From NCBI RefSeq assembly GCF_034008315.1, contig NZ_CP125377.1, positions 5,830,501 through 5,894,500 on the forward strand: a DNA stretch of 64,000 nt, in the 5' to 3' direction. The notes beneath the pieces were generated by a model, which saw only the letters and a list, made by a program, of their open reading frames with translations, ran no database searches and had not been told where the DNA came from. This DNA comes from Pseudomonas sp. P8_241 (lineage in GTDB: Bacteria; Pseudomonadota; Gammaproteobacteria; Pseudomonadales; Pseudomonadaceae). Positions 20,907 to 29,359 of this stretch are shown here, piece by piece. The position numbers were made by a program, and so were the translations under genes. Position 1 is the first letter of the stretch, and each line of letters begins with the position of its first letter.

Positions 20907-21401
20907 TTATTCCTGGTCTTTGTTGAGCTTGGTGAAATGCTCGTGACCAACTTCAGGGCTGTGGTGTTTGCCATCAGCGGCACGGCTCTGCTCGGCGCCT
21001 TTCCACAGGCGCTCCAGGTCGTAGAACTGACGGGCGTTGGAGGTCATCATGTGGACGATCACGTCATCCATGTCCAACAGGACCCAGTCGCTGTCGCCCT
21101 TGCCTTCTTCGCCCAGCGGCTTGATGCCCAAGGCCTTGACCGCTTCGCGAACCTTGTCCAGCATCGCGCCGATCTGGCGGTTCGAGGTACCGGTGGCGAT
21201 GATCATGAAGTCGGTGATGCTCTGCTTGTCGCGAACATCGATCACCAGCACGTCCTGGGCCTTGACGTCTTCCAGGGCGGCTACGGCGACCTTGACCAGC
21301 TCGTCACCTTTAGGCGGCTCGACGGCGAGAACTTTCTCAGGCAGCGGGGCGCTCTTGAATGTGCCTTTGCGTTTAACTTTGCTTTCGTTGTTGCTCGTCA
21401 T
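20907..21401 (-). CDS. rsfS: Ribosomal silencing factor RsfS
   Basis: A 164-residue protein of the Iojap/RsfS family that binds uL14 and blocks subunit joining when nutrients are short. The core (about residues 38-140) includes VLVIDVRDKQSITDFMIIATGTSNRQ in split form and DWVLLDMDDVIVHMM. There is an N-terminal extension of about 40 residues rich in Lys and Pro compared with E. coli. I use ATG 21401; the frame runs further upstream without a better start. It sits between nadD and rlmH. Confidence 0.94.
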   Translation of the reverse strand: MTSNNESKVKRKGTFKSAPLPEKVLAVEPPKGDELVKVAVAALEDVKAQDVLVIDVRDKQSITDFMIIATGTSNRQIGAMLDKVREAVKALGIKPLGEEGKGDSDWVLLDMDDVIVHMMTSNARQFYDLERLWKGAEQSRAADGKHHSPEVGHEHFTKLNKDQE

Positions 21402-21473
21402 ATAAAACTCGTTTTGCTCGTTTGTTCGGGGCTTCGATACACGTTGTTGCCACGTGCCTTGAAGCACTCCTAT

Positions 21474-22196
21474 TCAGTTCGACGCACGGTAGAGCCCGTG
21501 CGCATCGATGTAGGCCAGGACCGCGTCGGGCACCAGGAAACGTACCGACTTACCGCTGGCCAGCAGTTGACGGATCTGGGTGGCGGATACCGCGAGCGGT
21601 GTCTGCCAGACGAATGCAATCTGTCCGCTCGGCCCCTTGAGGGCCAGCGGGTCGCTCACCGAGCGCGCTGCCAGCAGGTTGCGCAAGGCATCCGGCGGTT
21701 CGCTGTCGGCATCCGGGCGTTGCAACACCAGGATATGGCAATGCTGGAGCAACTCTTCCCAGCGGTGCCAAGTGGGCAGGCCGCAAAATGCGTCCCAGCC
21801 CAAAAGCAGAAAAACCTGGTCGGACACAGCCAGTTCGGCGCGCATCAGTTCCAGGGTATCAATGGTGTAGGACGGTTTGTCCCGCTGCAATTCGCGGGCG
21901 TCCACCACCAACGGAGCCACACCGGCCACCGCGCACTCGACCATCGCCAGACGGTCTTGTGCCGAAACCTGGGGTGTGTCCCGATGAGGCGGCCTGGCAC
22001 TGGGTGTCAGACGCAGCTCATCGAGCGCCAGGGTTTCGGCGACTTCCAGCGCACCGCGCAAATGGCCGATGTGCACCGGATCGAAGGTTCCGCCCAGTAC
22101 GCCAATGCGCCGAGGTGCTGGCTCGCTGGCGGTCAACGGGGCTGACGGGTCGAGATCGCCCAAGTCAGACCGGCTCCTGTCCGCGCAGCTGTCCAT
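21474..22196 (-). CDS. nadD: Nicotinate-nucleotide adenylyltransferase
   Basis: About 240 residues; converts nicotinate mononucleotide to deamido-NAD. The nucleotidyltransferase signature [11 protein letters not shown] and the C-terminal SATQIR motif (ISxTxxR type) are clear, with [16 protein letters not shown] between. The start is uncertain: ATG 22196 overlaps proA by about 32 bases, whereas TTG 22163, just past the proA stop and about nine bases after AGGAG, would give about 229 residues, nearer the usual length. The gene is coupled to proA either way. Confidence 0.95.
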   Translation of the reverse strand: MDSCADRSRSDLGDLDPSAPLTASEPAPRRIGVLGGTFDPVHIGHLRGALEVAETLALDELRLTPSARPPHRDTPQVSAQDRLAMVECAVAGVAPLVVDARELQRDKPSYTIDTLELMRAELAVSDQVFLLLGWDAFCGLPTWHRWEELLQHCHILVLQRPDADSEPPDALRNLLAARSVSDPLALKGPSGQIAFVWQTPLAVSATQIRQLLASGKSVRFLVPDAVLAYIDAHGLYRASN

Positions 22197-23436
22197 CACC
22201 GACTACGATGTACTTCTCGCAGGTCAGGCCTTCGAGGCCGACCGGGCCACGGGTGTGCAGCTTATCAGTAGAAATGCCGATCTCGGCACCCAATCCGTAT
22301 TCAAAGCCGTCGGCGAAGCAGGTCGGCGTGTTGATCATCACCGATGACGAGTCGACTTCAGCCACGAAACGCCGGGTGTCACCCTGGTGTTCGCTGACTA
22401 TCGAGTCGGTGTGGTGAGAGCCGTAATGGTTGATGTGTTCGATCGCCTGGTCCAGCCCGTCGACCACACGGATCGACAGAATCGCCGCCAGGTACTCGGT
22501 GCTCCAGTCGTCTTCGCTGGCCGGTATGGCATCAATGATCGACCGGGTGCGTTCGCAACCGCGCAGCTCGACGCCTTTTTCGCGGAACTGGGCCGCCATC
22601 GACGGCAGGAAATTGTTGGCAACGGTTTGATCGACCAGTAACGTTTCCATCGCACCGCAGATGCCATAACGGTAAGTCTTGGCGTTGAACGCGATGCGCT
22701 GGGCTTTTGCCAGGTCGGCGTGTTCGCTCACATAAACGTGGCAGATACCGTCCAGATGCTTGATGACCGGCACGCGGGCGTCGCGACTGACACGCTCGAT
22801 CAGGCCACGACCGCCACGGGGCACGATGACGTCGACGTATTCAGGCATGGTGATCAGTGCGCCGACGGCAGCACGGTCCGTGGTTTCGACCACTTGCACC
22901 ACTGCAGCCGGAAGATTGGCCTCGGCCAGACCACGCTGAATGCAGGCAGCGATGGCACGATTGGAGTGAATCGCCTCGGAACCGCCGCGCAGGATGGTCG
23001 CGTTACCGGACTTCAGGCACAGGCTGGCGGCATCGATGGTCACGTTCGGCCGGGATTCGTAGATGATCCCGATCACTCCCAGCGGTACGCGCATTTTGCC
23101 GACCTGAATGCCGGACGGACGGTAGCTCATATCTCGGATCGCACCGACCGGGTCCGGCAATGCCGCGACCTGACGCAAGCCGATAATCATGCCGTCGATG
23201 CGCGCAGGGGTCAGCGCCAGGCGCTCCAGCAAAGCCGGCTCCAGACCATTGACGCGGCCGGCTGCCAGGTCTTGCTCATTGGCAGCGGTCAGCTCGGCGC
23301 GTGCAGCGTCCAACGCGTTGGCGGCAGCCTGCAAGGCGCGGTTTTTCTGCGCGGTGCTGGCACGGCCGATCACGCGGGAGGCTTCGCGGGCAGCGCGACC
23401 CAAGCGGGTCATGTAGTCAAGAACGGACTCAGTCAT
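22165..23436 (-). CDS. proA: Gamma-glutamyl phosphate reductase
   Basis: A 423-residue enzyme that reduces gamma-glutamyl phosphate to the semialdehyde in proline synthesis. The ALDH-like fold shows [17 protein letters not shown] in split form, [15 protein letters not shown] and the catalytic-cysteine region around [11 protein letters not shown]. Length matches the family. It is the first gene of the minus-strand proA-nadD-rsfS-rlmH series and divergent from mpg, with the promoters of both in the 190-base gap. Confidence 0.97.
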   Translation of the reverse strand: MTESVLDYMTRLGRAAREASRVIGRASTAQKNRALQAAANALDAARAELTAANEQDLAAGRVNGLEPALLERLALTPARIDGMIIGLRQVAALPDPVGAIRDMSYRPSGIQVGKMRVPLGVIGIIYESRPNVTIDAASLCLKSGNATILRGGSEAIHSNRAIAACIQRGLAEANLPAAVVQVVETTDRAAVGALITMPEYVDVIVPRGGRGLIERVSRDARVPVIKHLDGICHVYVSEHADLAKAQRIAFNAKTYRYGICGAMETLLVDQTVANNFLPSMAAQFREKGVELRGCERTRSIIDAIPASEDDWSTEYLAAILSIRVVDGLDQAIEHINHYGSHHTDSIVSEHQGDTRRFVAEVDSSSVMINTPTCFADGFEYGLGAEIGISTDKLHTRGPVGLEGLTCEKYIVVGDGQLRGQEPV

Positions 23437-23626
23437 GGTCTGGGCGAGGTCTTTGCTAAGGTCGTGGTAAAGAGTAAAGCGGCAGATTATAGCTGTCGCG
23501 CCTTCCGACTAACAGCGGTGACGGGCGGATGGTCGAAATCGAGGGTGATTTGTCCACGTTCAGCCGGAATTAAGCTGCAAATTGTTATCATCACGACTCA
23601 TTCAACCCTGACAAACGCCGAATATC

Positions 23627-24322
23627 ATGTCCAACCTGACCATTCGAGCACCCACCACTGGCCAGCCCACGGGTCTTCCAGACGTATTTTTCGACCGCGA
23701 CGCGCAGACTCTGGCCCGGGACCTACTGGGAAAAGTCATCCGCCACCGAGTCGGCGACCTGTGGCTCAGCGCTCGAATCATCGAGACCGAAGCCTATTAC
23801 TGTGTCGAAAAAGGCAGCCACGCGTCCCTCGGCTACACAGAAAAGCGTAAGGCTTTGTTTCTGGAAGGCGGCCACATCTATATGTATTACGCCCGGGGTG
23901 GCGACTCATTGAACTTCAGCGCCCAAGGACCGGGCAATGCGGTTTTGATCAAATCCGCCTATCCGTGGATAGATGAGTTGAGCGGACCGGCCAGCCTGGC
24001 GCAGATGCTGTTGAACAATCCCGACGCCCAAGGCCACCCTCGCCCGTCACAAAAGCTCTGCGCAGGCCAAACCTTGCTGTGCAAGTCTCTGGGCTTGAAG
24101 GTGCGGATGTGGGACGCCAAGCGTTTTGACCATGAGGTGCTACTGGTCGAAGACGTCGGTCCTGTGCCGGCACAAATCATCCAGACGACACGCCTGGGTA
24201 TCCCCCATGGGCGCGATGAACACCTGATGTACCGTTTCGTCGATGCGGCCTATGCGCCGTACTGCACGCGCAACCCGCTGCGGCGGGGGCAAGTCGAAGG
24301 GCGCGATTACATCCTGCTGTAA
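23627..24322 (+). CDS. mpg: 3-methyladenine DNA glycosylase (AAG/MPG family)
   Basis: A 231-residue AAG-family glycosylase that removes alkylated purines. Family segments seen are LARDLLGKVI, ARIIETEAYY, DHAS-like GSHASLG, IYMYYARGGDSLNF and GPGNAVLIKSA. The likely catalytic Glu is in IIETEAY (about residue 55). The protein is about 30 residues longer than the minimal bacterial form. It is divergent from proA and is followed by a tail-to-tail REP pair. Confidence 0.93.
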   Translation: MSNLTIRAPTTGQPTGLPDVFFDRDAQTLARDLLGKVIRHRVGDLWLSARIIETEAYYCVEKGSHASLGYTEKRKALFLEGGHIYMYYARGGDSLNFSAQGPGNAVLIKSAYPWIDELSGPASLAQMLLNNPDAQGHPRPSQKLCAGQTLLCKSLGLKVRMWDAKRFDHEVLLVEDVGPVPAQIIQTTRLGIPHGRDEHLMYRFVDAAYAPYCTRNPLRRGQVEGRDYILL

Positions 24323-24330
24323 ACAAATTC

Positions 24331-24406
24331 CTGTAGGCGCTGCCGCAGGCTGCGATCTTGTGATTTTTGAAAGGCAAAAGATCGCAGCCTGCGGCAGCTC
24401 CTACGG
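24331..24406. repeat. REP pair, tail-to-tail
   Basis: Arm 24331-24360 (CTGTAGGCGCTGCCGCAGGC then TGCGATCTTG) and arm 24376-24406 (AAAAGATCGCAGCCTGCGGC then AGCTCCTACGG) point toward each other's ATCTTTT ends. It sits between mpg and the DedA-PAP2 gene, both on the plus strand. Confidence 0.9.
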
Positions 24407-24434
24407 AGCAACCAATGAAAATGGAGTTGGACTT

Positions 24435-25751
24435 ATGGGCCCATGGCTCGACAGCGTGACCGGATGGCTGGCGGTCAACCCGCAATGGCTGGCCGCGGCG
24501 GTATTCATCGTGGCTTTTGTCGAGTGCCTGGCGATTGCCGGGCTGATCGTCCCAGGCACCGTGCTGCTGTTCGCCGTGGCGGTATTGGCCGGCAGTGGCG
24601 CGCTGACGCTGAGCGAGACGCTCTTGCTGGGCTTCGTCGCCGGGGTGCTGGGCGATGTCGTTTCGTATTTCCTGGGCCGTCACTTCCACCAGAACATCCG
24701 GCGCCTGCCGGGCTTGCGCCATCATCCGGAATGGATTGCCGGGGCCGAGTCTTATTTTCAGCGCTACGGTATTGCCAGCCTGCTGGTCGGACGCTTTATC
24801 GGCCCCCTGCGTCCGATGCTGCCGATGGTGGCCGGGATGTGCGACATGCCGTTCCCGCGCTTCTTCGCCGTCAGTCTGTTGGCCGGTGCGGGCTGGTCGG
24901 TGGCTTACCTGATGCCTGGCTGGGCAACCGGAGCGGCAATACGCTTGCCGTTGCCGGAAGGCTTCTGGCTCCAGGCCGGAATTGTTGCCGGCAGTATTGC
25001 GGTGATGATTGGCTTAAGCGCGACCAGCAGCCTGCGCCGGCATCGCCGCGCGACGCTGTTCATTGCCGGGATGAGCCTGCTGATTCTGGCGGGACTGTTT
25101 ATCGGTTACTCGCACCTGTCTGCACTCGATCAAGGCGTGATGACGCTGGTGCAGGAACATCGAAAACCGATGCTGGATGAAGTGGCAGTGGTGTTCACCC
25201 TGATCGGGGAATTCCGCAACATGTTGCTGCTCAGTGCGCTGCTGACCGGTTTGTTGCTACTGATGCGGCAATGGCGACACGCTATTTTCGTCGGCGGCAC
25301 ACTACTCTTCACGGCACTGGCCAATACCGCGACCAAATACTTTTTCGCCCGTCTGCGCCCGGAAGTGTTGAGCGATCCGCTCACCAGCTACAGCATGCCC
25401 AGCGGCCACGCTTCAGGGTCTTTCGCGCTGTTCCTCACCCTCGCCGTACTGGCCGGCCGCGGACAACCCCCGCGGATGCGCCTGACCTGGTTGCTGGTGG
25501 GTTGCCTTCCGGCGCTGGCGATTGCTTTGTCACGCGTCTATCTGGGCGCGCACTGGCCAACGGATGTGCTGGCCGGCGCCATGCTGGCGGCATGTGTCTG
25601 TGCGGCGAGCCTGGGGTTGAGTCAGCGCCAGACGCCACTCAACGCCATGCCACCCAAGGTCTGGTGGCTGATATTGCCGGCAATGGTGGCGCTGTTCGGG
25701 TTCTTTGCGTTGCGGCACCTGCCCCATGCCATGATGAAATATGCCTATTGA
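24435..25751 (+). CDS. DedA-PAP2 fusion membrane protein
   Basis: A 438-residue polytopic membrane protein with two modules. Residues about 1-200 are a DedA/SNARE-associated domain (IAGLIVPGTVLL, VLGDVVSYFLGRHFH, VGRFIGPLRPMLPMVAG). Residues about 215-438 are a type 2 phosphatidic-acid phosphatase with its three motifs: KYFFARLRP, PSGHASG and SRVYLGAHWPTDV. DedA proteins act as undecaprenyl-phosphate or lipid flippases and PAP2 enzymes dephosphorylate lipid pyrophosphates, so the fusion plausibly couples dephosphorylation and recycling of a lipid carrier. I chose ATG 24435 because the upstream frame runs through the REP element. Confidence 0.9.
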   Translation: MGPWLDSVTGWLAVNPQWLAAAVFIVAFVECLAIAGLIVPGTVLLFAVAVLAGSGALTLSETLLLGFVAGVLGDVVSYFLGRHFHQNIRRLPGLRHHPEWIAGAESYFQRYGIASLLVGRFIGPLRPMLPMVAGMCDMPFPRFFAVSLLAGAGWSVAYLMPGWATGAAIRLPLPEGFWLQAGIVAGSIAVMIGLSATSSLRRHRRATLFIAGMSLLILAGLFIGYSHLSALDQGVMTLVQEHRKPMLDEVAVVFTLIGEFRNMLLLSALLTGLLLLMRQWRHAIFVGGTLLFTALANTATKYFFARLRPEVLSDPLTSYSMPSGHASGSFALFLTLAVLAGRGQPPRMRLTWLLVGCLPALAIALSRVYLGAHWPTDVLAGAMLAACVCAASLGLSQRQTPLNAMPPKVWWLILPAMVALFGFFALRHLPHAMMKYAY

Positions 25752-25892
25752 CGCGCAATCCCTTGAAGCAACTGCTGCAGGTCGCATTTATTAGTGTTCG
25801 CCAGGCGAACCACCTCACACTGAAAATCACACAGCAACGTCTGAATCATATTCAGCCGTTGCTGCAGACCTATAAGTCACAACAAGGCAATA

Positions 25893-26531
25893 TTATCCAG
25901 CCAGAAACCAGTCATCACCATCGTCCCACTCAGGCTGCTTAACCACCTTAAGAACAAATTTCGCGACCTCTCCGTTAAAAGCGTCATGCCCGGTAAAGTT
26001 AGGATTTACATCAACAATAATTTTCTTGACGGCCGGCCTTTTAATATCCGGTCGCTTATCTCGATAATTTGTAGTGGTCAGATAAATCCCTGATTTTCGC
26101 TCTTCACTCACCAACACCACCGACAAAGAGCCAACACTCAAATCGTCTAAACCCAGCCTCACCCCTTCCTTTCCTATGAGCGAGAAAAGCGCATCCGTGG
26201 AGCTATCCACCACACTCATATGCCGTTTTACCGGATCCATATGCAAACGCCACCCCTGGTACTTGCCAGGCGAATCCGCATACATTTCATAGACGTTATC
26301 GCCAGCCACTACAAAACGAAACAATAGCGGATCGTCATCGTCATGAGCGGCAACTGTCACAAACCGTGGCAGATCCTTATCCGCCAGATCAGACTCGACC
26401 TGCAGACGCTCATTCGTCGTTATACGCTTATCAAGTAGTCGCTGCTCCATATGGTGTAGATTCAGCACCAGCGGAAGTCCATTTACAAAAAGATGAGCAG
26501 AAAAATCTAACCGGGGCCATTCCGTTATCAT
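25893..26531 (-). CDS. Orphan protein of unknown function, lower-GC region
   Basis: A 212-residue soluble protein with no signal peptide or membrane helix. It is acidic and beta-rich in appearance (LLFRFVVAGDNVYEMY, VGSLSVVLVSEERKSGIYLTT), ending in the acidic-aromatic tail EWDDGDDWFLAG. I do not recognise a family. ATG 26531 has CAGGTG five bases upstream and is preferred over a Met at 26564. Base composition is clearly more AT-rich than the neighbours, suggesting horizontal acquisition. It lies 3' of a 61-residue frame on the same strand; an immunity or toxin-related role is possible but unsupported. Confidence 0.6.
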   Translation of the reverse strand: MITEWPRLDFSAHLFVNGLPLVLNLHHMEQRLLDKRITTNERLQVESDLADKDLPRFVTVAAHDDDDPLLFRFVVAGDNVYEMYADSPGKYQGWRLHMDPVKRHMSVVDSSTDALFSLIGKEGVRLGLDDLSVGSLSVVLVSEERKSGIYLTTTNYRDKRPDIKRPAVKKIIVDVNPNFTGHDAFNGEVAKFVLKVVKQPEWDDGDDWFLAG

Positions 26532-26635
26532 AAAACACCTGAATATCCATATCAAACCAGCCATTCTTCACAAAGTGCAGCCGAATGTTTTGGCAACCCA
26601 ATCAACTGGGAATTATCAACGTATAAAAACCCGAC

Positions 26636-26821
26636 TCATTCTGGATTTTTCTTACGCTTGCGCTTGCGTCGCTCAATTACCATTTGGTCTGCATAGAAAC
26701 CAGCCGCCTCGATAATATCCTTGGCACTCGTATCATTTGAAGCGTGCTTTAAAATGAACCTGCCTGCAATATCATCCCAAAAAGCATACTCATCTTCATA
26801 AATAGTCATAAGATCATCCAT
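26636..26821 (-). CDS. Small orphan protein, lower-GC region
   Basis: A 61-residue open frame: acidic-aromatic N-terminus (YEDEYAFWDDIAGRF), a helical middle and a very basic C-terminus (RRKRKRKKNPE). An in-frame stop lies two codons upstream of ATG 26821, so it is not the tail of a larger frame in this copy. No good ribosome site precedes the first Met; the Met four codons later is an alternative. It sits between a LON-domain gene and the 212-residue orphan, all minus strand, in the same AT-rich patch. No family recognised. Confidence 0.45.
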   Translation of the reverse strand: MDDLMTIYEDEYAFWDDIAGRFILKHASNDTSAKDIIEAAGFYADQMVIERRKRKRKKNPE

Positions 26822-26911
26822 TAATTATCAAACAGCTCAGCGCATCCGAGCCATTGGAAAAATAATTGACGAGCAGAGAAAAAACAACAGCCCACATAAT
26901 TCAAAGTACAA

Positions 26912-27508
26912 CTATGCAAACAACTCACCCTGCAACTCGTCCAACAACGCCTGAATTGCATCCAGTCGTTGTTGCGGATCATCAAGTTGCAGCAAGTCGA
27001 TCTTGTCGACTTCGGCAAACGGCAGCAGGTACGCCAATTGATTGGCCAGTGATTGTTGCCCGGTCGCCTCAGTGCCCATGTTCAACGCTTCGACCATCGG
27101 GTGTTCCGCCAGGGCCTTGAGCAATGCCACCAGGTCGGCGTCCTCATCCTGCAGTGGCTGCTCGGGCTCGTCTTCCAGCCACTCGACCTCGGCGACGGTC
27201 AACTGATCGCGCTGGACTTCCGTTCGCAATACATGGAAACGCCGTCCGCCCTGAACCCGAATCCCCAGCAGGCCGTTGTCCTGCTGTTTGAAATCGGTGA
27301 TCAGCGCCTCACACCCGACCAGGGCGTAACCCGCCGGGGCGATACCGACTTCTTCACCTTCGAGGATGCACACCACGCCGAAGCCGCCGCCCTGCTTCAT
27401 GCAGCGACCGATCATGTCCAGATAGCGCGCTTCGAATATCTGCAAATCGAGGATGCAGCCAGGAAACAGCACTGTGTTCAGCGGGAAAAGCGGCAGACTC
27501 ATAGACAT
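26912..27508 (-). CDS. LON substrate-binding-domain protein
   Basis: A 198-residue stand-alone N-terminal domain of Lon protease (LON_substr_bdg). LPLFPLNTVLFPGCILDLQIF in split form, EARYLDMI and VGCEALITDFKQ follow the domain. It lacks the AAA+ and serine-protease parts of Lon, so it cannot degrade proteins alone and may act as a substrate adaptor. AAGGAAAA precedes ATG 27508. It lies 6 bases after the lrgB stop on the same strand and is probably co-transcribed with lrgAB. Confidence 0.9.
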   Translation of the reverse strand: MSMSLPLFPLNTVLFPGCILDLQIFEARYLDMIGRCMKQGGGFGVVCILEGEEVGIAPAGYALVGCEALITDFKQQDNGLLGIRVQGGRRFHVLRTEVQRDQLTVAEVEWLEDEPEQPLQDEDADLVALLKALAEHPMVEALNMGTEATGQQSLANQLAYLLPFAEVDKIDLLQLDDPQQRLDAIQALLDELQGELFA

Positions 27509-27514
27509 TTTTCC

Positions 27515-28231
27515 TTACACCACCATCGACACCACCAACGGCAGGAACACCGCCGTGGCCACGCCCATCAGACTCATCGCCAGCGCCGCGAAGGCGCCGC
27601 ACTCTTCACTTTCCTGCATCGCCACCGCTGTGCCGACCGCATGGGCGGTCATGCCCAACGCCATGCCCCGGGCTTCGGCGCTGTGCACACCGAGCCAAGT
27701 CAACAGACCTGGACCGAAGATGGCTCCGATCACCCCGGTGATCAATACAAACACCGCTGCCAGCGCGGCGACCCCACCGATCTGCTCGGCCACCAGTATG
27801 GCGATTGGCGAGGTCACCGACTTCGGCGCCATGGTCATCAGGATCATGTGTTCGGCGCCGAACCACCAGCCGAGCAACACGCCCATCCCCGTGGCCACCA
27901 CGCCGCCTATCACCAGCGTAGTAAATATCGGCCAGAACAACTGTCGAATCCGCCGCAGGTTCAGATAAAGCGGAACAGCCAGCGCCACTGTCGCCGGGCC
28001 GAGCAGGATGCTGAGAATTTCGGTGCTCTTGCGGTACTCGGCGTAGGTCAGGCCGCAGCCCACCAGCACACCGATCACCAACAGCATGGAGACCAGCACC
28101 GGCTGCAAAAAGATCCAGCGGGTTTTCTCGAACGCTGCCAGCACCAACTGATAAGCACCGAGGGTGATACCGATCCCGAACAGGGGATGATGAATTACCG
28201 ACGCCCAGGCGCCGTGCCAATCGAAGATCAT
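27515..28231 (-). CDS. lrgB: LrgB/CidB family membrane protein
   Basis: A 238-residue membrane protein with about six or seven helices. PATVALAVPLY, APKSVTSPIAI and GMTAHAVGTAVAMQ are the LrgB family signatures. The CidA/LrgA-CidB/LrgB pair is holin/antiholin-like in staphylococci; newer work also links it to pyruvate or small-molecule export. The start overlaps the lrgA stop by four bases (ATGA), typical of the pair. Confidence 0.94.
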   Translation of the reverse strand: MIFDWHGAWASVIHHPLFGIGITLGAYQLVLAAFEKTRWIFLQPVLVSMLLVIGVLVGCGLTYAEYRKSTEILSILLGPATVALAVPLYLNLRRIRQLFWPIFTTLVIGGVVATGMGVLLGWWFGAEHMILMTMAPKSVTSPIAILVAEQIGGVAALAAVFVLITGVIGAIFGPGLLTWLGVHSAEARGMALGMTAHAVGTAVAMQESEECGAFAALAMSLMGVATAVFLPLVVSMVV

Positions 28232-28593
28232 TGCCCGTCCTCGGGGTGATGAGCGTGACGCTTGACCAGGCGCTGCATCAGCACGCCGGCAAAGGCCATC
28301 GACAACAGCAGCGACAGTACCAGTGCACCGACGATGGCCCAGAAGTCCGCCGCAATGTCGGCGGCATACACCATCACACCCACGGCCGGCGGCACCAGCA
28401 ACAATGGCAAGTATCGCAACAGGCTGCCGGCCGCCAGGTTCAGTGGCTCACCGACCTGACCACGACAAATGAGATACACCAGCAACAGCAGCAACCCGAC
28501 AATCGGCCCCGGCAACACGGGTAAAAACAAATGATTGATCGCGGTGCCCAGCAATTGGAACAGCACCAGCCACGTCAGGCCCCGTAACAACAT
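28228..28593 (-). CDS. lrgA: CidA/LrgA family holin-like protein
   Basis: A 121-residue protein with four predicted membrane helices. LPGPIVGLLLL and LRYLPLLLVPPAVGVM are hallmarks of the CidA/LrgA family. It forms an overlapping pair with lrgB. Which of the Cid or Lrg subtypes it is cannot be decided from sequence alone. It is divergent from the MaoC gene across a 196-base gap. Confidence 0.93.
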   Translation of the reverse strand: MLLRGLTWLVLFQLLGTAINHLFLPVLPGPIVGLLLLLVYLICRGQVGEPLNLAAGSLLRYLPLLLVPPAVGVMVYAADIAADFWAIVGALVLSLLLSMAFAGVLMQRLVKRHAHHPEDGQ

Positions 28594-28789
28594 TTTCGAT
28601 CTCCTGAAAAACCCGTCACCCGCATTGGACCGGGCATTATAAGCACGCCTGCGCTATGAACCGGCATTCGCCAAAAGCATGGTGAGTTGACCGGAGCGTT
28701 TTGCCATGATGATCTAAAGTGGTAATCCGGGAGGTCAAATCCCCCCCCACCTCAAAACTATAAAAGCGATACACCCAAGGAGAGTCTCA

Positions 28790-29245
28790 ATGCCCTATGT
28801 TCCCGTTGCAGAGCTCAAAGATTATATCGGCAAGGAACTTGGACGTTCCGAATGGCTCACCATCGATCAGGACCGCATCAACCTGTTCGCCGAAGCCACA
28901 GGGGATTTTCAGTTCATCCACGTCGATCCCGTCAAGGCCGCGCAAACGCCTTTCGGCAGCACCATCGCCCACGGTTTCCTGTCGCTGTCACTGATCCCGA
29001 AACTGATGGAAGACATCCTCGTCATGCCCGAAGGCTTGAAGATGGTCGTCAACTACGGTCTTGATAGCGTGCGTTTCATTCAGCCGGTCAAAGTCGATTC
29101 GAAAGTGCGCTTGAAGGTCGAACTCACTGAAGTCAACGAGAAGAAACCTGGCCAATGGCTGCTCAAGGCCACCGCCACCCTGGAAATCGAAGGTTCGGAC
29201 AAACCGGCCTACGTCGCCGAGCCCTTGTCGCTCTGCTTCGTGTAA
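28790..29245 (+). CDS. MaoC-like (R)-specific enoyl-CoA hydratase
   Basis: A 151-residue hot-dog-fold protein. The hydratase-2 motif, Asp in FAEATGDFQFIH and His in STIAHGFLSLSL, is intact, so a catalytic (R)-hydratase is likely. Such enzymes take trans-2-enoyl-CoA to (R)-3-hydroxyacyl-CoA and can feed PHA synthesis or beta-oxidation. AAGGAGAG about eight bases before ATG 28790 is a strong ribosome site. It is a single-gene unit followed by a stem at 29257-29282. Confidence 0.92.
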   Translation: MPYVPVAELKDYIGKELGRSEWLTIDQDRINLFAEATGDFQFIHVDPVKAAQTPFGSTIAHGFLSLSLIPKLMEDILVMPEGLKMVVNYGLDSVRFIQPVKVDSKVRLKVELTEVNEKKPGQWLLKATATLEIEGSDKPAYVAEPLSLCFV

Positions 29246-29256
29246 ACCTTCGCTGA

Positions 29257-29282
29257 TGCGAAGCAGCTCACGCTGTTTCGCA
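29257..29282 (+). terminator. Hairpin after the MaoC gene
   Basis: TGCGAAGCAGC (29257-29267) pairs with GCTGTTTCGCA (29272-29282) with one G-T wobble and a 4-base loop. It is followed by CTGTCTCGCTCTG, not a strict T-run, so termination is probable but not certain. Confidence 0.5.
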
Positions 29283-29359
29283 CTGTCTCGCTCTGCCCCA
29301 CTCTATATAAGGACACATGGCTGCGGCATACTCGGTCGCCTAATTGCCCGGAACCCGCT

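Noticed and set aside
20052..22145. A 697-codon plus-strand frame across mrdA, rlmH, rsfS and nadD
   Set aside because: It crosses four real minus-strand genes and their gaps and shows no family resemblance; it is an antisense shadow.
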